From: Arcuatula senhousia
Lineage: Eukaryota; Mollusca; Bivalvia; Mytilida; Mytilidae
Length of the DNA: 64,000 nt
Direction of reading: 5' to 3'
NCBI GenBank assembly: GCA_963971305.1
Contig: OZ020306.1
Location: 35,609,512-35,673,511, forward strand
Shown here: one piece after another, positions 1-11,555 of the stretch
Numbering within the stretch: position 1 is the first letter of the stretch
Layout: each line of letters opens with the position of its first letter
Program-made: the position numbers and the translations under genes
Notes under the pieces: model-generated
Seen by the model: the letters and a program-made list of their open reading frames with translations, nothing else
What the model was told of the DNA's origin: nothing
The model's database searches: none

Positions 1-655
1 ATGTTCGCTACTATTATTGAAAATAAATAGGTTTCAAATTTGATGCCTTAAATAAAAAGATAATGGTAATAGGTATATAATAAGAAAACAAATGATAGGT
101 TCGTGACCTCGTTTTCAAGATAATTGGCGTTAAAATTTTGGCGGGAAAAGGCTTTCTCTGACTTTTTCATAGGTTTAGCATTACCACGTTTTAGTTGTTA
201 AAACCCATGACAGAATAAATAGGATTTGATAAAACTTGGTTTATATGCTCTTTATGACATATTAAAGACATTGATAACAAGAAAATAGGGGGTTCGTGGG
301 CAAAAAAAATAACCCTATTTTGATGGTAAAAATCAGAGGATTCCGAAAATATGACAGAAATCCCAAAACAAGACTAGCGAGCAGTTTTAATGGTGCAAAT
401 TTTACATAATCAAATGTGCACCATGAAAAATTTAGTTTATAGTTCAATAAACAAAAATATAATTACAGTTAATTCTTAATGAAACTCGTTTATAAAAGAC
501 ATGAAAAAAAATATCGAAGACTTTAAATAATTCGCTATATCACGTATTATAATAAAATAATTATATATTTTGTAGATTCATAATAAAACGTAGGTAATCC
601 ATTGATTACGAAGCTCACCTCGTTACGCATTATTATCACTTCAATTAGCGGGAAT
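1..655. other. AT-rich intergenic stretch
   Basis: No coding segment, RNA gene or structured repeat was recognised here. Short open frames on both strands have no recognisable protein character. Confidence 0.5.
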
Positions 656-663
656 TGACTTAA

Positions 664-981
664 AGCAGCGTAACTGACATGCTAGAAAGCTTAGAGTGGG
701 AGACACTAGAATCACGAAGAACAAAGATTCAACTGACCATGTTTTTTAAGATAGTACACGATCTCGTTGATATTCCATCATCAGACTACCTCATACCATC
801 ATACAGTAGGACAAGATCTAACCACTCCAAGAAGTACCAACAATACCACACCAAGTCAGATGCTTACAAGTACAGCTTCTTCCCTCGAACGATCCGCACC
901 TGGAACCAACTACCAGCTTCTATTGCTGAGACCCCCGACTTGGTATCTTTCAAGCGGGGGCTTTCATCTGTTACTTTCTAG
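664..981 (+). pseudogene. C-terminal tail of a non-LTR (LINE) reverse transcriptase
   Basis: The frame is open from 664 to the stop at 979-981. It reads like the extreme C-terminus of LINE ORF2 proteins of the CR1/jockey type: a segment of the form L-W-TLE-RR followed by KIVH-LVDIP, then YKYSFFPRTIRTWNQLP and a closing SFKRGL. These motifs follow the RT domain in the family. The RT core, endonuclease and ORF1 are missing, so this is a 5'-truncated copy. The following 200 bases look like its 3' untranslated tail. Family recognition is from memory of the conserved tail; the exact clade is uncertain. Confidence 0.75.
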
Positions 982-1249
982 TCTGCTTTGGTCCATATTG
1001 TAAGTAAGTCCTAATGAAGATTAGAGCTATGCCGGTTGGGTGTATGCCCAGGGGCCGCTACGGTAGCCGGATTGGTCTAATCAGAAGGACCGAAAATGCA
1101 ATATGGAATTTGTTTTGTCCTTTAACTCTTTCTTTTCTCTGCAGTACAGTTAGATACCCTATTATTCTTCTTCAGTTCATAACTTTATTAGTTTAAATTT
1201 TGTTATTCTAACCGCCTACGCCTCTGCGTATAAGTTATTCCGAAACATA
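982..1249 (+). other. probable LINE 3' tail and spacer
   Basis: This follows directly on the LINE C-terminus. It includes a GC-richer patch at about 1030-1100, then AT-rich DNA. No poly-A end or target duplication could be fixed. Confidence 0.3.
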
Positions 1250-1319
1250 ATGGTCTATCAAGACAGTGTTTTGTACCACATAGATGTAGATGTAGAAAGT
1301 TTTCAAAATTTTAAGTGCT

Positions 1320-1675
1320 CATCCATGCAGAAAAAGAAGGTCACAGACTCACAGCTAGCATCTGAACTATGCATAGATCTCTCTACGTGCGCTAACCATA
1401 ACACTATGGTTGGTGTGGCATTTGTCAGTAAGCAGGAATGGACTTTAACTATTCCTCTGTAAGTGGTCATTCATGCGGAAAATGTAGGTCACATACAGCA
1501 TCAGAAGCATGCATTGAGCTTTGCATCTCTAGGTGCATTTACCATACGAATGTGGTTGATGTGGCATTTGACATTAATAGCGTACACTAATTACTTAATT
1601 CTTCAGTAAGTGGATGTGGACGCCGACGCCGACGCTCAGGGTATCACATAAACCCCCTCACTTTCGTGAGGTGAG
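1320..1675 (+). repeat. dispersed repeat ending in hairpin + GAGCTAA
   Basis: The stretch shares the motifs CATGCGGAAAAT-TAGGTCACA, GCATGCATT and ATACGAATGTGGTTGATGTGG with units at 46.9-47.4, 52.1-52.6, 55.2-55.7 and 63.4-63.6 kb. It ends in a small hairpin (CCTCAC/GTGAGG around a TTTC loop) followed by TGAGCTAA, the same terminus seen on many other elements in this window. Confidence 0.6.
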
Positions 1676-1690
1676 CTAATAAAAACTGTT

Positions 1691-2199
1691 TTGAGTCTTA
1701 TAATAAGAATGATTGTTTTTATCTCGGTTATAATCAGGCAAAAATGCCCCCGATGTATAAAAACAAAGAGAGTATTTTTCATAACGGCACTAGTTTTATC
1801 AATAAGAGGACTAAGCCAAAATTTGACTGCCGCTCATTCTAAAAAAATCAGTTTTAGTCGCTGCGTGCATAACAAAAGCCTAAGAACCAATATTATGATC
1901 AAAATATGTGTCAAAATTGTGAAAAACTGAATATGTTCTACGTTGTTTCCATTAATGCCAAAGGAAATTGTTTTTTGGAAAATGCATGCTTTTCTTTTGC
2001 CTTGGTGTTTTTAATCCGGATAAAGTGTTGTTGCTGAGATTTCATAGTTTCATAGATTTCTTCTTCAAATATTGTTTAACCCTAAAATAAAATTAACAGT
2101 GGAATAAAAACTTTTTTCTTTTTTTAAAGTTATTCCCTGGGGGGAGGTACTATGGTGTTTTATGACGGGGGTGTGCATTTTGTAGATTGAAATTGGTAC
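1691..2199. other. no recognised feature
   Basis: AT-rich DNA with a plus-strand open frame of 79 codons (1691-1930) that has no recognisable domain. Nothing else seen. Confidence 0.3.
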
Positions 2200-5100
2200 C
2201 CGAACACGCCGGGTATTCGGACACAGAGAACCGGGTGGAACACAGGAGACCGGGTGAGCCGAAAAAAACATCGTGTTCATGTAGGTGTGGTATTTTCCTT
2301 ATGAACGTGTTGAAAAGGGATAACGGAAAAAAATAAGTTTATACAGCATTTTGTTAGTCCCTTAACTGCAAGTACACTAAGTTTTGTCTGTTTTTACTGG
2401 AAATTATATTCCCAGGAACGTATTGAACAACGAAATTACTCCCCAAAATGTAAAGTTCCGACTTTCTTTGATTGTAACTTGTCGTAAAATGCAAGTTCAA
2501 AACTTTATTTGGTCAATATAGATACCTCAATGTATACTTGTTTTTCTATAAAAAGTTCAACTTCTAATTTGACGTATAAAGTACAGTATTGTTTATTATC
2601 CCAACCAAGGTGGCTAATTTTGGACACAAGGGACAGCGGGTGATTTTAGATGAGGAATACTAAGAACGCGGGTATTGGACACACCGAACCGGGTGCTAGC
2701 TAGCAATAACTTGGATCGAATAAGTGTCTTAAACGCGATTAAATTTGGTTTTCTCTGTTCAAAAGTTCTATAACGCCAATGTGAGTCACAATACTCCAAT
2801 ATCTTTCGATATCAGCCAATGTTCAAATGATTTTTAGGCAGAGCCTTATATCGTCATATAGCTATCTGATTTTCACGTATTTTTTCAGTCTAGACAGGGT
2901 AAATCTGTCAGTCAATATTGCTACCAGAGGATCTATTACAGAACATTAATCGTGTATTGTATTTTAAATGTTATACGGATTGTCTTAAATTAGAGGTACA
3001 TATTTATACCCCAACATAAATGCGATATAAATGTGCACTACATATCGTGTATCAATACTCGTTGACGTTTACTTAAGCATTGTTGACCTTTGACCTTTGA
3101 TCAAGTGGGCGGAGCTAAATTACAGATTTCTTAACAAATATGTAAGTGTGCTCAGCAAACAAACAAAACTGATGTGCTATGCTTCAAGTTTATGAACCAC
3201 ACATCGTTCTTTATTTTAAGTGCTTAGATTTAGCTCTGCCTTTTAACGCTTTAGCGCTTTGATTTATTGTTTCAATTATTTTAATATAGTTCGTTGTACT
3301 AAGATAATCATCTCTTCATCCCTATTATGTCTTACAACCGTATTGTGTTTTGTGTTATCGGGCACTAAGATCGCAATGGAAGAGGAAGGTTCGGTGCCAT
3401 AAAACCTTGTTCAACCCACCATTTCTTTTCAAATGTCTGTACCAAGTCAGGACTATTGCGATCTTCAATTTCTATGGTGTTTCTTTGCCTTGTTTTGACT
3501 TTTCTTCTTGGATATACGAGATTATTCATCTCAGTTTGGTAGTTTTGTTGTTGACTTTTTGGGGGATCTAAAGGAAGCAAAGCCCTCCCACCCCATCCCA
3601 GATGCTGGCGAAATTTAAGCGATTAGGAAGGTGTTGGGGACGATAAATTTTAACCTTTATTAGGATGTTCTGGGGAATGTTATACAAAACCAAAAATTTA
3701 GATATTTACATATTCTTTATCATTTTAAGAGCTGACAAGAGAACGAATAGGTATATAGAAAGGGTGTGTTGTAAAAATGCAATATGTTCTCAAATGCAGA
3801 CTTACAAATAAAAAAAAATTTACATGTATAGTGTTTGTTTTACAATATTAATAAATGTACAAATCCTATGTATTCTAAGTCTCAGAGAAATAATGACTGA
3901 ATTATGTGCCAATTAGCACAATTATAGAAAAGCCGACAGGACATTTGGACGGACGAACGAACACAACCAAAAATGTTGTTAAATAGTATTTATTAATAAG
4001 TATCAATCCACGCAAGAATCAGGCAAAATGCATAGATGTTATGGCACATAAAGAAAAAAAAATACAGACCTTTTATCATGGAATTTTATAAAACTATCCA
4101 ATATAACAACATTGAATTTGATTAAAGTTCTGAATTATTTGCCTTTTAAGATATAAAATCATTTGAAATTTAGTTGCATTGTACAGTAAAAAAATTCGGG
4201 AAATTTTTCCACCATTTTTTTTTTCTCTACATAACCAGTCAAAAATTATCTAGGCAATTGGCAGCAATGACATAACGGATGGTAAAAAAGGTATTTTTGT
4301 TATATTTGGAAAAGCAGAGAACAGCATCTCGAGTCCAATAATGTCGTTGACAGATTATCAGGTTTTTCTGTTTGATGTTGCCATAATGCCTTCCACATTA
4401 GAAAGTTTATTTGAATGTTGCTGAAGATGAAAGATCTTCCTTAAAGTATTGAAAAGATCGACCTCCATATCAATTTCAAGATTGTCAATGCAACTAGGTT
4501 ACAATTTGAGAGCTTGGGTAACACGACCAACCAAACTACGGAATCCCAGGTAAATTGTTTGATCGTCATGTTAAGAAATGACAAGTATATTGCACGTCTG
4601 AAATAGTCCTTCGGAATTGTCTTTAGAAACATTGTTATTTTGTGTTAGAATCGAGATACTATCTTTAATCTAAATTGTGTTCCTATTATAAACATAGAAA
4701 AAAACATTTAAGATAAAAAAAACATAAGCATTTTCACCCAGTTCATTGTGTTCTTCAAGACGCACACATCCGCGTTCCATTGTGTCATCACCCGCTGTCC
4801 ATTGTGTCCAAAATTAGCAACCTTGGTTGTGATAATGAATAATACTGTGCTTAAAACGTCAAATTAGAAGTTGAACTTTTTATAGATAAACACGTATACA
4901 TTGAGGAATCTATATTGACCAAAAAAGGTTTTCAACTTGCATTTTATGATAAGTTACAATCAATGAAAGTCGGAACTTTACATTTCGGGGAGTTATTTCG
5001 TTGTTCAAGACGTTCCTGTGGATATAATTTCCAGTAAAAACAGACAAAACTTAGAGTACTAGCAGTTAAGGGACTAACAAAATGCTGTATAAACTTATTT

Positions 5101-5231
5101 TTTTCCGTTATCCCTTTTCAACACGTTCATAAGGAAAATACCACACCTACATGAACACGATGTTTTTTTCGGCTCACCCGGTCTCCTGTGTTCCACCCGG
5201 TTCTCTGTGTCCGAATACCCGGCGTGCCGAA
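2200..5231. mobile_element. DNA transposon with ~440-bp terminal inverted repeats and 5-bp target duplication
   Basis: The left arm (2205 to about 2645) and right arm (about 4785 to 5226) are reverse complements with only scattered differences. The outer ends read CACGCCGGGTATTCGGACAC on each strand. The five bases CCGAA flank both sides (2200-2204 and 5227-5231), as expected for a target-site duplication. The arms contain repeated CCGGGT motifs near the ends. No transposase frame was recognised between the arms, so this is a non-autonomous copy of about 3.0 kb. A 5-bp duplication with CAC/GTG ends fits Transib/RAG-like elements, but arms this long are not typical of that group, so the superfamily is left open. 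Confidence 0.8.
3325..3575 (-). repeat. repeat A, copy nested in the inverted-repeat element
   Basis: The reverse complement matches copies at 13.13, 20.46 and 31.70 kb and the interrupted copy at 58.1/60.1 kb. Shared landmarks are the antisense forms of ACTTGGTACAGGCATTT, CATTGCGATC and CAAAACAAGGAAGA. The family has no recognisable coding capacity in these copies. Confidence 0.65.
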
Positions 5232-6384
5232 TCTATGTCAGAAAATTTTTAGAGCCTTATAAAATAAATTACAAGTCTCTTTCTTACTTAGAATGACATC
5301 TTAACTTCGTTAAGTATCCCAAAAACACAAAAGACCCAAGTCTATGGCACCTTTTCTGTTTTGACGACATTTAAACTACTATGAGTTTTGCTCAGTGTGA
5401 ACGCGGCCTTAGACAAACAAGGCCCCACTAATTATACAATTTTATGAATTTGGATTTAAACATTTGCATCGCTTGAAATTGTGCTGAGGAACTTTCTTAC
5501 ATTTCTTTTCTGCTGAGTCATATAGAAAAGTATATAATCATTTACCTAATGAGCTGTCGTGACATTCTTTAAATAAAACGTTCTCCATGTTTTTTTTCAG
5601 ATATTGACATGACTGATACAAGTAAAATTCAATAGATACATATATACACGCAAAAACAGAATGTGAAGTAAGTCGTACTACAGCAATGAAATCCATTGAT
5701 GATATATAACAAGATTCAACGACTCCCACTAGGTCAGACCTGTCACTAGACAGACAGATTTATTAGAATGTGCTTATTAACAGATACTTACTAGATAATA
5801 ATTTACTATTTATATAAACAAGAAACGTGGTCAAAATAAACACTGCATGTGAAAGAAGCCCTCGATCTATACAAACGAGCATGCATCGGTGGAGGTTGCA
5901 ATTGTATATTTTTCAATACAAATTGATAGACAAATGATCTTAAAACCATCATTATCCTGTAATTATCAAAAATGAAATAACTATAAAAAGTGATTAAATG
6001 ACAACAGAATCGATCTAAATGCTTTGCTTTTTTTCTAAGATTCCAAGAAACTCAATATTAGTTGCCAAACGTAAACTCCGTTCTGATAGTTTGAACAAAG
6101 AGGAGCGGCCCCGGCCTTGAATTTCATCTTAAATAGAAGCGGCATATTGACAGAATTCACCCCCCCCCCCCCCAAAAAAAAAAAAAATCAGCAAAACCCT
6201 TTTTACGAATACGTGTTAAATATATGCATATTGAAAGTCTCATATTGCCGAAACAGATAAATCTTAACAATTTTCGTTATATAATTTTCCGTGATATTTC
6301 AATGAACACATTTCAAATGTTTAGCGCTTTAAAACAAACATATTAAAACTTATATTTCGTTTATTACTATAGATTATTGAATTT
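5232..6384. other. no recognised gene; homopolymer run
   Basis: AT-rich spacer. A run of C followed by a run of A sits at about 6160-6187. No coding or repeat structure was identified otherwise. Confidence 0.4.
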
Positions 6385-6655
6385 AACACCACATATATGT
6401 ACAACTATTCCAGTCCCGTGCGGGGCCTGGGTGGCAAAAAGGTCCACAGCAGAGCCTAGCTTGTCGTAAGTGGCGACTAAGGGTCTTGGGTTAGTACTCA
6501 GCGCACAGAGCGACAAAGTGTGTACCCTAGGTGCCTGAATAAGGTGGCCCTCGTCCGTGAGGTTTGCAGGCCTAGGTCTATAATTCGGAAAGCCTGGCCG
6601 CTGACAATAGTGGGTCAACGTCTGTAGAGAGTGCCGCGCTTCATGCAAATAAAAT
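6385..6655. repeat. GC-rich dispersed-repeat-like block
   Basis: This 270-bp block is far richer in GC than its surroundings and has sharp edges. It includes GTGCGGGGCCTGGG and GTCGTAAGTGGCGACTAA. It has the look of a short interspersed element, but I could not find tRNA-type A and B boxes or a tail repeat. The minus-strand open frame through it has no recognisable domain. Confidence 0.35.
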
Positions 6656-8139
6656 AATCCCTAAAAGTTGTGGAGCGCTCCCTACTTACCTCTCCCCCTT
6701 TCCAGTGGTCTCAGTTAAATTTAATTGCGCCTTTGTTTCCTACCCAATCCCATCTTTTCATGTTCATAGTCCTTATATATACATCTGTAACTATGGGCGC
6801 ATTTCAATTGAGTGAATTTGGAAATGACCCCTGTTTTCATTTAAGCGATTTTCTCTTTTTCAATTGAGCGAATAGTTTTTCCAGGTAAAAAACAGGTAAT
6901 TATAGGTAAATGACTATAAAATATCTACAAAAAGGACTTAAGCTACGCCCGATATTGCGTCTATGTATAATTACCGCATGTTCCTGTCGAAAAATTTGTC
7001 TTTTACAGGCTTTAATACAATAAATATATTAAACCTGCATATTGTTATAAACGTGAAAGCATAACTTTTTAAAGTATAACCTGTGCAATATTCTTTTCTT
7101 TAACGAAAATATACAAAATATAAAAAAAAAACTCCGTAACGTCATGAAAAACGCATGTCCGGCGTAACATAACTTAGGCTATCTGAACTAACGATTACAA
7201 GTCTGAAATTCACAAACTTTTGCATAAAGCAGCTACGTCACATATGATTTATGATGTCATTCTTTAAATAGCGTTTAAAAAGAGTAAAAAGTGATTTTCA
7301 AGAAAAATGTAATGCGTCGTTTGGGGCAGATTTCTCATAGTCTTGAGTTAGTAAATTTCAGGAGGTTATTTGAGAGTTTAGTAAAATATTTCTTCCGTTA
7401 TTGTCGACATCAAGTAAAAGTTCATTTATTCAACAAGTTTACTGTGGAATCACAAACACTTTGCATTTAAAACAATAACATAGTATCAAATTTGAAAAAG
7501 TCCCACAGTTCGTCCAAACCCATTTTTTAGCTGTTTTGAAAGAAAACATGAGAATTATAAAGTAATTTCAGAATGAACAATTATTCAATTTGTAAAACGA
7601 AGTTATTTTCGGATAGTTCCAATATTTCAGATAAAAAACTTATCAAAATGAACTGCTTACCGATTAGAAAAGTTGGAAATCTAAGCAAAAGCAAAAGTCC
7701 CACGATTTGTCCAATCCGTCATTTTTTAACGTTACGTACGCTATACGTTATAAACATGATTTATATTGGCGATTCATGAAGCATACACCAAGACTGAGAA
7801 AATCATATCTTGTCCTCGAAGAATTGAATGTATAAATACTTACTTAACTTAAATATTTTTAGACCAACTAAATTTGTCAAATCCACCACAAAGGGCAAAA
7901 TACGGCAAAGAGTTAAAAAGTTAAAATGGAGAGAAATAAAGAAAAGAAGTGAAGAAAAATATGCAAACACGATCAGTGAAAAAGAAGAAATCAAAAACAT
8001 GAGGAGCGAATTGTATAATAGGGTTCAACGCCAAAGAAAGAGAAACTAACACTGTATTTATTTAAAAGCAAATACCGACAAAAAGTTTAAAAAAAGGCGC
8101 AAAGGTTATGATATGTAGACCAGAATAATGCTGAGGACC
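6656..8139. other. no recognised feature
   Basis: AT-rich DNA. Small open frames on both strands lack recognisable domains; a lysine/arginine-rich one at 7828-8049 (+) has nothing to support it as a gene. Confidence 0.35.
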
Positions 8140-8345
8140 TTGTTACAAATGGAATGTCAAAATACAGAGTTTTGAAAAAAATTTATAACGCATTACAGTC
8201 CACGGTAGAAACAAGGCCAATCGATGTCTGGCCCTGCGTCGCATGGCAAAACGTTGAACCATGTACATTCTAGGCCCAATATGGACAGTCAATAATTTTT
8301 GACACTTGCATCCTATGGTGGACTTACAAAGCATATTTGTCACAT
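8140..8345. repeat. dispersed repeat shared with 41.59-41.80 kb
   Basis: The stretch shares TAGGCCCAATATGGA, followed by GACAATCAAT-like sequence and CC(T/C)ATGGTGGACT, in the same order with a block at 41590-41800. Confidence 0.5.
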
Positions 8346-8449
8346 GCCACCCAATATTAAAAATATATATAAAAATATAAAGTTTCTATTTTCCCCTTAA
8401 CTTGTAAAAAAAAATTCTAAATTGCACCGTAAATTAAAAAAAAGTAACA

Positions 8450-8890
8450 TTTTTGCCCCTTTTTGACCCCTCATTCCTAAAGAAAAAAGAGGGGACACCC
8501 TAAATCAGCCCAACCCTTCCTTTTTATGGTAAGTAACATTACTGTAAAGTTTCATAGCATTTGGTCAACCAGAACAAACGTTATTGTGGAAACAAATAAC
8601 AAAGCCGCTTTTTTTGCCCCTTTTAGGCCCCTAATTTCTAAACGAAAAAAGTGGGGACACCCAAAATAAGCCATGCCCTTTTTTTATGGTAAGTAACATT
8701 ACTGTAATGTTTCATAGCATTTGGTCAACCAGAACAAAAGTTATTGTGGAATCAAATAAAAAAGTCGCTTTTTTGGCCCCTTTTGGGCAAGACAGGCACC
8801 CCATAGCGCGACGGACGGACAGACGGACGGACGGACGGACGGAGTGACCCGACTACTAGACCTGCTTTTGCCTTCGGCGAGGCAGGTAAA
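8450..8890 (+). repeat. dispersed element: two ~170-bp units plus (GACG)n tail
   Basis: Two near-identical units contain GTAAGTAACATTACTGTAA and CATTTGGTCAACCAGAACAAA, separated by stretches that read GCCCCTTTT. They are followed by a (GACG)n tract at about 8810-8845 and the end GCCTTCGGCGAGGCAGG, which forms a small hairpin. Related units lie at 43.6-43.9 and 50.7-50.9 kb. Confidence 0.6.
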
Positions 8891-9039
8891 AAATCGTTAT
8901 TCTTGAACAATACATAGGCAGCTAAGCTAAAATAAAAGAATTAAAATAAAACGTCGAAATCTGTCGTTACCGTAAAGGACGCAATAACGTGCGTAACGTC
9001 ATATACATTTTACCCGTAAAAGCAATATTTACCTTTAAT

Positions 9040-9115
9040 TTACCTTAAGGCCCCCAGTGGGTCCAGGGCTACGCCCTGGTAGGGGTCCAGGGGGGCGAAG
9101 CCCCCCGGAAGCTCA
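9040..9115. repeat. GC-rich palindromic block
   Basis: Contains two short hairpins in a row: CCAGGGCTACGCCCTGG, and GGGGGG facing CCCCCC around CGAAG. It stands out from the AT-rich flanks. It lies about 500 bp from the hAT fragment and could belong to that element, which is an inference. Confidence 0.4.
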
Positions 9116-9587
9116 GCGGATATTGGATTTTGGAACTAAATTTTAAGCTTAATTTTCCTATGAAATTGACACAGTCACAATCATTCAAGAAAGTAACAAA
9201 GGTGTATGTACCAAAGGGGTAATAAAACATCATTATACCGATAGACATAAAATAAAATCCATCACAACGAAACAAACCACATAACAAGTTAACCGCATAT
9301 AGCAACCTGAACTCCAGAACTTTATTTCAAATTGACAATGCATTTTTATTATACTTTTTTTGTACGAATTTGCAACATTTCATTCAGATATGTTTCAATG
9401 ATAAATCTAAAGAATAAAAAACAAAATGAATCGCAAAATTTTTCGGATTCATGCAGATACTTCATTTAAAAAAAATGAAACGAAAAAGAAAATGATCTTA
9501 ATAGTGAACCGACAATATTGTCAGACCAAAAAACACAATATATCCCAACAATATCCTAATAATTTGAATGTTTATGTTGAATAATGA

Positions 9588-9993
9588 CTAGTATAGTGGT
9601 TTGAAAGAAGATTTATTTTCTTTTATGAAAGCAACATTTTTTCTGCGTTTTGCATTGTCAAAAATGTCAATAACGTCTTTTAAGTTGATTTCAAAGTCGA
9701 TGTGAATATGCATGAGAGCTAATGAGGACAGTCTCTCTTGTCCCATTGTAAGTCTCAGATATGTTTTCATCCTTTTCATTACGCTGAAAGATCGTTCAGC
9801 GGTCGCAGTTGTAGGAGGCATTGTCAAACTGTTCAGCAAGTTCAACGGCTTCATCGTACAGTGCGTCATAAACTGTTCCGTCATTTCTTTCAATTTCAAA
9901 GACTCGTATGAGGGCTTGACATTCAGTAACGTAGACTAGTACTTTTAAACACCAAATAAAAGTAGGAGCATTTCCGGACTGAATTCTTCCCAA
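9588..9993 (-). pseudogene. hAT transposase C-terminal fragment (dead)
   Basis: The minus strand reads the hallmark of the hAT C-terminal dimerisation region: PPTTATAERSFSVMKRMKTYLR, then TMGQERLSSLALMHIH at 9588-9899. Upstream sequence continues in another frame (9796-9993), so there is at least one frameshift. The BED zinc finger and catalytic core were not found. The fragment resembles the transposase-derived ZMYM/TTF-type proteins common in invertebrates. It is a degraded transposon rather than a host gene. Confidence 0.8.
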
Positions 9994-10076
9994 ATGAAGT
10001 GAACGAGTTTGGTTGTTTTGTAGGAGCTTGAGTAGGATAACATAGACTAATGGGATATTATATTATTTCATTATTC

Positions 10077-10082
<6 letters not shown>

Positions 10083-10107
<25 letters not shown>

Positions 10108-10109
10108 TT
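10083..10109. repeat. poly-A run
   Basis: About 27 A in a row; no retroelement body could be tied to it. Confidence 0.6.
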
Positions 10110-10689
10110 GCCGTTTCGTTTGTGCACGCGAAGCGTGAGTAGTTTATTTGGATAACGAGGTAGGCGGTGCTATAAATTATTTGTAACATGAATTAACCCC
10201 GCTCACTGATTAAAAAAAAATACTTGAAAGGCGGAGCACATAATTGTAGCGTGATTAAAATTTAACCAATCAAAATAACTGGCTCGTGCCATTGTCTGGC
10301 GGGAAATATCAAATAAAATGAATATTTAAATACATGAATGTTTTTTCATTGTTTGAAGGAGGAGTCATGATTTGGAGGCGGAGCTTTTGGTATGCAATAT
10401 TTGGGTCTTTGGTGTTGATTATTGCATGGAAATTTCCCATTGGGTTTGTATAACACAGGTGAAAATTTATGCAATATCATTCAGTTGAGGTGATTTGGAA
10501 AACAAATGCTAATTAGTACTTATTTATTCTTTCTGAAGATCAAAGGAAAATTCTCAATTCATGTTACAAAATGAATATAATGTTGCTAGGGCGTTAAACT
10601 CAAAGTAACTCGCTCGATTTCCGAAATTTGAAAAATACAAACGGAATCAACAGCTAGTGTTCGTGTTCTCTAGTTTTGTTCTTTTTTTG

Positions 10690-10810
10690 TTCATTTTTTT
10701 AAATATTTTTTAAAAATTTCCTTTTCGTGGGGTTTCAATTTTCGTGGATAAAGGTCACCCACGAAAACCACGACAATTGATACCCCACGAATAATAATGA
10801 AACCACAGTA
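10690..10810 (-). mobile_element. MITE-like fragment (CGTGG-rich)
   Basis: On the minus strand it opens TACTGTGGTTTCATTATTAT and continues with repeated TCGTGG motifs. I recall this arrangement as a common bivalve miniature element; only one end is clear here. Confidence 0.45.
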
Positions 10811-11331
10811 TTTAATATTTTTATCATTTATTAGATTTCATAACCTTTGGATTATTTCTGTACAAAAGAACTTGATATTTGGTGGTTGCATAAAAAGTCG
10901 GTTACACTCTATATATCTCACCCTCATTGCTACAACTAATATTATTTATTATTTATAAATAGTTCATTGTACTTACATTTTCCTTACATATATGTTCCTT
11001 TTAAACATCGAAATTTAGTACAATTTAAAGTTATATGCCTTATTAATTGGTCAATTACATAAAATAATCAGAATTTAGAATACACTGTTTACCAAATTAT
11101 CTAATTACATGTATATTTCGTCGGAGATCTCAAAATCATTGTTTACCATTTTTGTTTAATTTATGTATAAAATAAGAATAAGTTCTTGGCGTGTCATGTT
11201 TAATAATAAAAAAAATCCCGTTTAATGATGTAAGTGACCGCTGTAAGCGAGATAACTTTAGAAGTCAATAAATTGCTATCTGTTATCATTAGGGGCGTCA
11301 GAGAAAGGTGCTTCACACAAAGGTCACTTAC

Positions 11332-11555
11332 ACCCAGCTAGTGATTTGACCCTTATTGCTGAGTTCTCTTCTGTTGTATAACTCTCCCCATGTTTCATTG
11401 CTTATCGGTATACCCGACCATACACTTTGTAACTCGGGCTGTCTTACGTTCGTCGTTATTTTATAGATGAAAATACTACCTCTTCTTTCATTTCCGACAA
11501 ATAACAGGACATCATTACCAATATTTGCAACAGCTAAACTCTCTGTTTCTGGACC
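11332..11555 (-). CDS. gene 1 exon 9 (last one found)
   Basis: Acceptor TGTGATAAAG; reads GPETESLAVANIGNDVLLFV, then NERRGSIFIYK. The end is set at the strong donor GTAAGTGACC (phase 2). If no donor is used, the frame stops at TAA (11328-11330) after SWV, which would give a protein shorter than the family norm. Confidence 0.75.

Noticed and set aside
6385..6655. tRNA or rRNA gene
   Set aside because: No cloverleaf or A/B boxes could be drawn and no rRNA core segment was recognised; only GC content stands out.
7828..8049. Basic 73-codon plus-strand frame as a gene
   Set aside because: Its Lys/Arg richness is what AT-rich, A-biased DNA gives in one frame; no domain, promoter or splice context supports it.
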